64,000 nt of DNA, taken from NCBI RefSeq assembly GCF_016907435.1, contig NZ_JAFBBZ010000001.1, forward strand, positions 3,720,001 to 3,784,000, given 5' to 3'. The translations under genes and the position numbers were made by a program. The notes beneath the pieces were generated by a model. That model saw nothing but the letters and a program-made list of their open reading frames with translations. It ran no database searches and was not told the DNA's origin. This document shows, piece by piece, positions 59,055-64,000 of the stretch. The stretch is from Nocardioides salarius (GTDB lineage Bacteria; Actinomycetota; Actinomycetes; Propionibacteriales; Nocardioidaceae). Each line of letters begins with the position of its first letter. The stretch's first letter is position 1.

Positions 59055-59744
59055 GTGAGCACCCGCACCCACCTGCTGACCGGCGCCGGGTCGGGCATCG
59101 GCGAGGTCCTGGCCCGTCGGCTGCGCGAGCGCGGCGACGAGGTGTGGCTGCTGGCCCGCTCCGACGAGCGTGCCGGCGAGCTCGCCGAGGCCTGCCCCGG
59201 TGCTCGCACGCTGGTCGCCGACCTCGCCGACCCCGCTGCGGTCGAGGCGCTGGCCGACCGGCTGCCGCGGCGGCTCGACTCGCTCGTGCACGCCGGCGGC
59301 GTCGTCGAGCTGGGCACCGTGGCCGAGCTCTCGGCTGCGGCCTGGGTCGAGACGGTCACCGTCAACCTCGTGGCCCCCGCCGTCCTGACCCGGCTGGCCC
59401 TCCCGGCCCTGCGCTCGGCGCGCGGCACCGTCGTGCTGGTCAACTCCGGCGCCGGGCTCGTCGCCAAGCCGCAGTGGTCGGCGTACGCCGCCAGCAAGCA
59501 CGGGCTCAAGGCGTTGGCCGACTCGCTGCGCGCGGAGGAGTCGGGTCACGGCGTGCGGGTGAGCACGATCTATCCCGGCCGCACCGCCACGGCGATGCAG
59601 GAGAAGGTGCACGCCCAGGAGGGCAAGGACTACGACCCGTCGCAGTGGATCGACCCGGCCACCGTCGCCGCTGCGATCCTGCAGGCCCTCGACCTGCCCG
59701 ACGACGCGGTGCTGACCGACCTGTCGCTCACGCCTCGGGGCTAG
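59055..59744 (+). CDS. Short-chain dehydrogenase/reductase
   Basis: 229 residues. TGAGSGIGEVLARRLRERG (T-G-x3-G-x-G cofactor motif), SLVHAGGV in place of NNAG, VLVNSGAGLVAKPQWSAYAASKHGLKALADSLRAEE with Ser, Tyr (SAYAASKHG) and Lys (Y-x3-K), and IYPGRTATAM. NADP or NAD preference is not decided. GTG 59055. Substrate unknown. Confidence 0.88.
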   Translation: MSTRTHLLTGAGSGIGEVLARRLRERGDEVWLLARSDERAGELAEACPGARTLVADLADPAAVEALADRLPRRLDSLVHAGGVVELGTVAELSAAAWVETVTVNLVAPAVLTRLALPALRSARGTVVLVNSGAGLVAKPQWSAYAASKHGLKALADSLRAEESGHGVRVSTIYPGRTATAMQEKVHAQEGKDYDPSQWIDPATVAAAILQALDLPDDAVLTDLSLTPRG

Positions 59745-59766
59745 CGGGTCGCCGGCCGCTGCGTCC

Positions 59767-60387
59767 TCACGTGCGCGAGCGCCAGTTGAGGGCGCCGACC
59801 AGCACCATCCGCAGCTGGGTGCGGGCCTTCTCCACGATCTGCTTCTCGGCCTCGGGCCGCTGGGCGGCGGCCAGGATCTCCTCGGCCACGGCCACCATCG
59901 CCGAGACGATCAGGCCCGAGAGGATGCGCAGGTCCTCGGGCGACCAGTCGGCGGTGCCCGGCAGCCGGGCGAGGTCGGTGGCCAGCTCGCGCTCGCACAG
60001 CTCGATCTCGTGGCGGATGGCCTCGCGGACCGCCGGCTGGCCCGCGGTGCGCTCGCGGGCGATGAAGGCGAAGTGGGAGCGCTGGCGGTGGACGTGGTCG
60101 ACCAGGATGGAGACCGAGCCGTCGACGATGTCGGTGGTGGAGCCCTGGTCGCGCCGCACGTCGCGCAGCAGTGCTCGCAGCGACGCGAACGACTCGTCGA
60201 CGAGGCTCAGGCCCAGCGACTCGATGGAGTCGAAGTGGCGGTAGAAGCCGGTGGGGACGATCCCCACCTCCTTGGCGACCTGTCGCAGCGAGAGGGCCAC
60301 CAGGCTGCTGTCCTCGCAGAGCTCGAGCGCGGCGTCGAGGATCGCTCGACGGGTGCGCTCCTTGCGCTCGACACGGGTCTGGGTCAC
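59767..60387 (-). CDS. TetR-family repressor of the desaturase operon
   Basis: 206 residues. N-terminal helix-turn-helix ERTRRAILDAALELCEDSSLVALSLRQVAKEVGIVPTGFYRHF; the C-terminal ligand domain resembles lipid-sensing regulators (DesT/FabR-like). It is divergent from the ferredoxin-reductase and desaturase genes, so it likely senses acyl-CoA and represses them. GTG 60387 lies six bases after TAGCAT, leaderless. Confidence 0.87.
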   Translation of the reverse strand: MTQTRVERKERTRRAILDAALELCEDSSLVALSLRQVAKEVGIVPTGFYRHFDSIESLGLSLVDESFASLRALLRDVRRDQGSTTDIVDGSVSILVDHVHRQRSHFAFIARERTAGQPAVREAIRHEIELCERELATDLARLPGTADWSPEDLRILSGLIVSAMVAVAEEILAAAQRPEAEKQIVEKARTQLRMVLVGALNWRSRT

Positions 60388-60501
60388 GCGTCGATGCTAT
60401 CGCCGTCGGGTGGCCGCCCCGCTGCGGGCCCGGGGCCCCGGGTGGTGCGGCTCACGCGGGGGTGCCGTTGACGGCGGGCCAGGTGGGTCGCCATAGTTTC
60501 G

Positions 60502-60517
60502 GTGTACGCACGTTCAC
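60502..60517. promoter_or_regulatory. TetR-type operator candidate before the desaturase pair
   Basis: GTGTACGCACGTTCAC has 12 of 16 positions symmetric. It lies 18 bases upstream of ATG 60536, between the divergent TetR and reductase genes, and is related to the ACGTNCGT-type sites of fatty-acid desaturase regulators. Confidence 0.55.
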
Positions 60518-60535
60518 TGAATTGTGGAGGAAGTC

Positions 60536-61648
60536 ATGGGTGTCCTCAGCGCCGTCCTGCAGTCCCGCGCCGCGGCCGCCCTGGCCTCGCCCCACAGCGT
60601 GGACCGGTTCCTCGAGCAGGTCAACCCGCTCTGGGCCGCGCACGAGGTGCGGGGACGTGTCGTCGACGTGCGGCGCGAGACAACGGGTGTGCACCCGGTC
60701 AGCACGCTGACGGTGCAACCCACCTCGACCTGGCGCGGGCACCGCGCGGGGCAGCACGTGCAGGTCGGCGTCGACCTGCCGGGGGCTCGTCGGGCCACGC
60801 GCTGCTTCTCGGTGTCGTCGGCGGCCTCGGGCCCGGGGGAGCGGTTCACGCTCACGGTGCGCGCCCACGACGACGGCGACGAGCGCACCTCGCTCTCGCG
60901 CCACCTGGCGACCGCGGCGACCCCCGGCACCCTGCTGCACCTGAGCCAGGCCGGGGGCGAGTTCACCATGCATGCCACGCCCGCGACGCCGAGCCCGCAC
61001 CCGGTGCTGCTGATCAGCGGCGGGTCGGGCATCACCCCGGTGATGTCGATGCTGCGCACGCTGCTGCGTGACGGCTACGACGGGCGCGCCGGACGCCCGG
61101 TCACCTTCCTGCACTACGCGAGGAGCGCCGCCGAGCAGATCTACGCCGAGGAGCTCGCCGCCATCGCGCGCTTCGACAACCACGTCGACGTGCGGGTGGT
61201 GCACACCGGGGCGGGCGGGCAGCGGTTCGGTCCCGCCGCGCTGGCTCGTCTGGTGCCAGGGTTCCGCGACACCGACACCTGGGCCTGCGGTCCGACCGGG
61301 CTCGTGCAGGCCGTGCAGGCGGCGTACGACGGCAGCGAGCGGCTGCGCGTCGAGCACTTCAAGGCGCCCGCCAGCCCCCTGGGCGCCGAGGAGGCCGAGG
61401 GCGAGACGAGCTTCGCCCGCAGCGGGCTCGGCGCCGCCAACACCGGCGAGACCCTGCTCGCCCAGGCCGAGGCGCTCGGGCTGCGCCCGCAGACGGGCTG
61501 CCGGATGGGCATCTGCTTCTCCTGCACCACCCGCAAGACCAGCGGCACCGTGCGCGACGTCGTCACCGGCGAGGAGTCCGCGCGTCCCGACGAGGACGTG
61601 CGCATCTGCGTGTCCGCCCCCGTCGGCAGCTGCACCGTCGACCTCTGA
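60536..61648 (+). CDS. Ferredoxin reductase, electron donor to the desaturase
   Basis: 370 residues. FAD domain (TRCFSVSSAA), NAD domain with LLISGGSGITPVMSMLRTLL and WACGPTGLVQAV, and a C-terminal 2Fe-2S domain CRMGICFSC followed by DVRICVSAPVG. The plant-type cluster is complete. GGAGGAAGTC precedes ATG 60536. It matches M. tuberculosis Rv3230c, which is encoded with the DesA3 desaturase, as here; 46 bases separate the genes. Confidence 0.92.
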   Translation: MGVLSAVLQSRAAAALASPHSVDRFLEQVNPLWAAHEVRGRVVDVRRETTGVHPVSTLTVQPTSTWRGHRAGQHVQVGVDLPGARRATRCFSVSSAASGPGERFTLTVRAHDDGDERTSLSRHLATAATPGTLLHLSQAGGEFTMHATPATPSPHPVLLISGGSGITPVMSMLRTLLRDGYDGRAGRPVTFLHYARSAAEQIYAEELAAIARFDNHVDVRVVHTGAGGQRFGPAALARLVPGFRDTDTWACGPTGLVQAVQAAYDGSERLRVEHFKAPASPLGAEEAEGETSFARSGLGAANTGETLLAQAEALGLRPQTGCRMGICFSCTTRKTSGTVRDVVTGEESARPDEDVRICVSAPVGSCTVDL

Positions 61649-61694
61649 GCCACCTCCCGGCGCCCGAGGGCGCCACCAACCGAGAGGACCTCCC

Positions 61695-62801
61695 ATGACC
61701 AGCACCACCACCAGCAGCCCCCGGTTGACCCCCGTCCAGCTCGACGCCCTCGGCGCCGAGATGGACGCGATCCGCCAGCGCGTGCTGGCCGACCTCGGCG
61801 AGGCCGACGCCGACTACATCCACGGGGTCGTGCGCCTGCAGCGCCGCCTCGAGGTCGCCGGCCGGGCCCTGTTCTACCTGCCGCCCGCCTGGCCGCTGGC
61901 CGTGGCGGCCCTGAGCGTCTCGAAGATCCTCGACAACATGGAGATCGGCCACAACGTCATGCACGGCCAGTACGACTGGATGGGCGAGCCCGGCCTGAGC
62001 TCGCGGATGTACGAGTGGGACAACGTGTGCCCCTCCGAGCAGTGGCGCTACTCCCACAACTACATCCACCACACCTTCACCAACGTGCTCGGCAAGGACC
62101 GCGACATCGGCTACGGCATCCTGCGCATGGACGAGGACCAGCCCTGGCACCCCTACTACCTCGGCAACCCCGTCTACGCGTTCCTGCTGATGGTCTTCTT
62201 CGAGTGGGGCGTGGCGATGCACGACCTGGAGGTCGAGAACATCGTGGCCGGCCGCCGCTCCCTGGCCGACAACAAGGCCCTGCACGCGGGGATCATGCGC
62301 AAGGTGCGCCGCCAGGCGCTCAAGGACTACGTGCTCTTCCCGGCCCTGACGGGACCGTTCTTCCCGCTGACCCTGGCCGGCAACGCCACGGCCAACCTGG
62401 TGCGCAACGTCTGGGCCTTCAACATCATCTTCTGCGGGCACTTCCCGGCCGGGGTGGCGACCTTCTCGGAGGGGGAGTGCGAGGACGAGTCCCGCGGGCA
62501 CTGGTACTACCGCCAGCTGCTGGGCTCGGCCAACATCGACGGCGGGTCGCTGTTCCACCTGATGACCGGCAACCTGTCGTTCCAGGTCGAGCACCATCTC
62601 TTCCCCGACCTGCCCGCCCGTCGCTACCCGGAGATCTCCGGTGAGGTGCGGGAGATCTGCGAGCGCTACGGCCTGCCCTACAACACCGGCCCGCTGGGCA
62701 AGCAGCTGCTGAGCGTGGCCCGCAAGATCTGCCGCCTGGCCCTCCCGGACCGTCGCAGGGAGCAGCCGTCGCAGGCGGCCGAGCAGCCCGCCGCCGCCTG
62801 A
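61695..62801 (+). CDS. Membrane acyl desaturase (DesA3-like)
   Basis: 368 residues, four hydrophobic helices. Three His boxes: HNVMHGQ (H-x3-H), SHNYIHHTF (H-x3-HH) and QVEHHLFPDLP (V-E-HH) ligate a di-iron centre. It inserts a double bond in acyl-CoA or membrane lipid with electrons from the preceding reductase. Strong resemblance to Rv3229c. GAGAGGACC precedes the ATG. Low-complexity C-terminal tail (RRREQPSQAAEQPAAA). Confidence 0.93.
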   Translation: MTSTTTSSPRLTPVQLDALGAEMDAIRQRVLADLGEADADYIHGVVRLQRRLEVAGRALFYLPPAWPLAVAALSVSKILDNMEIGHNVMHGQYDWMGEPGLSSRMYEWDNVCPSEQWRYSHNYIHHTFTNVLGKDRDIGYGILRMDEDQPWHPYYLGNPVYAFLLMVFFEWGVAMHDLEVENIVAGRRSLADNKALHAGIMRKVRRQALKDYVLFPALTGPFFPLTLAGNATANLVRNVWAFNIIFCGHFPAGVATFSEGECEDESRGHWYYRQLLGSANIDGGSLFHLMTGNLSFQVEHHLFPDLPARRYPEISGEVREICERYGLPYNTGPLGKQLLSVARKICRLALPDRRREQPSQAAEQPAAA

Positions 62802-62861
62802 GTCGTCCAGCGTGAGCGAGCCCACCTGGCCAAGAGCGTCCGTGGCGGTGAGACTGGGGCC

Positions 62862-63089
62862 ATGAGCCAGACCCCTGAGCAGCGCGGCGAGGAGCGGCTG
62901 AGCCGTGCCGAGATCGGCAAGGACGCCGCGCAGAGCGCCGTCGAGGCCGCGGCCACCACCGTCGGCGAGGTCGCCACGATCGTCACCGGGGCGGTCAAGG
63001 GCGTGGCCGGCGCCCTGGGCGGCCTGGCCACCGAGGTCTTCGAGATCCGCGAGGCCGCCCGCCGCGCCGCCGAGCGCTCGGAGGAGTGA
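62862..63089 (+). CDS. Small Ala-rich protein, unknown
   Basis: 75 residues. Charged ends (MSQTPEQRGEERLSRAEIGKDAA and REAARRAAERSEE) flank a weakly hydrophobic centre rich in Ala/Val/Gly/Thr (STVGEVATIVTGAVKGVAGALGGLATEVF). It may be an amphipathic, membrane-associating helix. No recognised domain. The codon pattern fits a real gene but is not decisive; GAGACT lies six bases before the ATG. Confidence 0.6.
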   Translation: MSQTPEQRGEERLSRAEIGKDAAQSAVEAAATTVGEVATIVTGAVKGVAGALGGLATEVFEIREAARRAAERSEE

Positions 63090-63095
63090 GCCTGC

Positions 63096-63743
63096 TCAGC
63101 CGAACGACAGCGTGAAGTCGCGCTGGCGGAAGGAGAGCAGGTGCCGCCGACCGGCCAGCCAGCCCAGCGGGCCGGCGGGGTCGAAGTCCCACCGGGCGGT
63201 GCACGGGGCCACCTTCGAGCGCCCGGCCATGCCGGTCTCCACCGGCACGGTGTGGGCATCGATCGGGGCCTGCCAGGTGCCGCCCTTGGCGGGCACCCGC
63301 GGCGCCAGTGACGACAGGTCGCTGAAGCGCGCGCTGGCGACCGGCTGCCCGGCGGTGCTCATCGACCACGACGCCCGCGAGAGCGGACCCCGCTGCGAGG
63401 TCGACGACTCGAAGTCGCCCAGCCCCTTGGGGATCGCCCAGAGCCCACGACCGCCCGCCACCGAGGCGGGGGAGTCGACCCAGATGTCGGTGATGCTGAC
63501 CCGGCGCTCGCCGGCGGGGGTGCGCATCACGCGCGCCACCAGCAGCTCGGAGTAGGTCAGCGGGCTGCCCTCCTCGTAGGAGACGAAGGCGGCGCCGTAG
63601 ACGCCCTTCGGGTGCCGCTCGTCCACGTCGCGGCCGACGCGGAAGACCGAGACCCACATCTGGCCCACCATCTGCCAGGGCGCCGGCGGGTAGTCCACCG
63701 AGCCGTCGCCGGGAGCGGGGGAGGAGGTCGCGTCCGTGCTCAT
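63096..63743 (-). CDS. Acetoacetate-decarboxylase-family protein
   Basis: 215 residues. VDYPPAPWQMVGQMWVSVFRV and YGAAFVSYEEGSPLTYSELLVARVM with DIWVDSPASVAGGRGLWAIPKGLGDF follow the ADC fold; the usual catalytic Lys (E-x-P-K) is present as IPKGLG, though the downstream C-terminal half is divergent. Function may be a different lyase or binding protein. TAGACT lies six bases before the ATG, a leaderless start. Confidence 0.7.
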   Translation of the reverse strand: MSTDATSSPAPGDGSVDYPPAPWQMVGQMWVSVFRVGRDVDERHPKGVYGAAFVSYEEGSPLTYSELLVARVMRTPAGERRVSITDIWVDSPASVAGGRGLWAIPKGLGDFESSTSQRGPLSRASWSMSTAGQPVASARFSDLSSLAPRVPAKGGTWQAPIDAHTVPVETGMAGRSKVAPCTARWDFDPAGPLGWLAGRRHLLSFRQRDFTLSFG

Positions 63744-63791
63744 GGCCGGAGTCTAGCCACGCCACCGCCCCCGCGTCCGCATTCTGACAGG

Positions 63792-63968
63792 TCAGTCTTC
63801 CGGATCGTCGAGACGGGCCAGCCAGGTCGCCAGCCGCTCCACCGCGGTCTCGAACTCCGGGTGGGTGTCGGTGAAGGCCTGCAGCTGCTCGGCGAGCCAC
63901 GCCAGGGTGACCTCCTCGTCACCCCGGCGTCGCTCGAGCTCCTCGATGCCCCGGTCCGTGTAGTACAT
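63792..63968 (-). CDS. DUF6104-type small conserved protein
   Basis: 58 residues: opens MYYTDRGIEELERRRGDEEVT and ends ATWLARLDDPED. The TDRGIEELE-RRGDEEVTLAWLAEQL pattern is strongly conserved among Actinobacteria under the DUF6104 name; function unknown. Helical, acidic, cytosolic. Upstream on the same strand (63972-64000) is the 3' end of another gene (last residues DLLDQAFA), cut by the window edge and too short to name. Confidence 0.8.
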   Translation of the reverse strand: MYYTDRGIEELERRRGDEEVTLAWLAEQLQAFTDTHPEFETAVERLATWLARLDDPED

Positions 63969-64000
63969 GGCCTCAGGCGAACGCCTGGTCGAGCAGGTCC

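Overview
The window is a GC-rich (roughly 70 percent or more) actinobacterial chromosome segment. Gene content and order fit a Nocardioidaceae-like organism (Propionibacteriales); the species assignment is inference. Supporting markers are WhiB, mycothiol-type SigR/RsrA, SigF/RsbW, nickel superoxide dismutase with SodX, a DUF222/HNH protein, a DICT-domain regulator and ribosomal protein bL37. Many genes start directly 6-8 nt after a TANNNT -10 box, which is the leaderless-transcript pattern common in Actinobacteria. No tRNA, rRNA, CRISPR array, transposase or integrase is visible.

Layout. 1-9.7 kb: housekeeping and unrelated genes (partial metalloprotease, nucleotidyltransferase, DUF445, an HNH protein under a perfect LexA/SOS box, S4 protein, lactate-oxidase-like flavoprotein, FKBP, signal peptidase I, MFS exporter with divergent MarR regulator). 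9.3-13.9 kb: a three-gene unit (DICT-MerR regulator, amine-oxidase-like flavoprotein, membrane protein), the arsR-acr3 arsenite operon and a CBS protein. 14-20.5 kb: hisN, rsgA, aroA, a DoxX-like protein, SRAP peptidase, hydrolase, sigR-rsrA. Together with pdtaS and whiB1 at 35.5-37.3 kb and the ferredoxin reductase/desaturase pair at 60.5-62.8 kb, this matches the gene set of the M. tuberculosis Rv3219-Rv3230 block, here split by insertions. 20.7-31.7 kb: a tad/Flp pilus locus (TadE, TadG, CpaB, TadZ, CpaF, VWA-TadB fusion, TadC, a frameshifted histidine kinase, a NarL-type regulator, Flp pilin). 31.7-35.4 kb: bL37, thioesterase, GNAT, TPP enzyme, DUF2785. 37-39.3 kb: whiB1 and rsbW-sigF.

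39.4-55.6 kb is a metal and thiol-redox island. It carries a CmtR-like sensor with CDF and ZIP transporters; a MerR-type regulator divergent from a thioredoxin-like protein and a MerA-like flavoprotein; and then a copper/cytochrome-c-biogenesis module (CopC-CopD, CopC, two TlpA-type lipoproteins, CcdA, ResB, CcsA, DUF2752, a BNR-repeat protein and small membrane proteins). That module ends in a BlaI-type repressor and an M56 membrane protease. I find four 17-bp TAC(T/G)AY-N5-(A/G/T)TAGTA dyads at the promoters of this module, two of them in divergent promoter regions. The simplest reading is that the protease/repressor pair controls the whole set of copper and thiol-redox genes. This is the most interesting candidate system in the window.

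55.8-64 kb: sodN/sodX, malic enzyme, a quinone-reductase-like dehydrogenase, an SDR, a TetR regulator divergent from the reductase/acyl desaturase pair, and small conserved proteins. Two genes (the tad-locus histidine kinase and copC-copD) each carry a single apparent 1-nt deletion in a GC-rich tract. These may be real lesions or sequencing errors.
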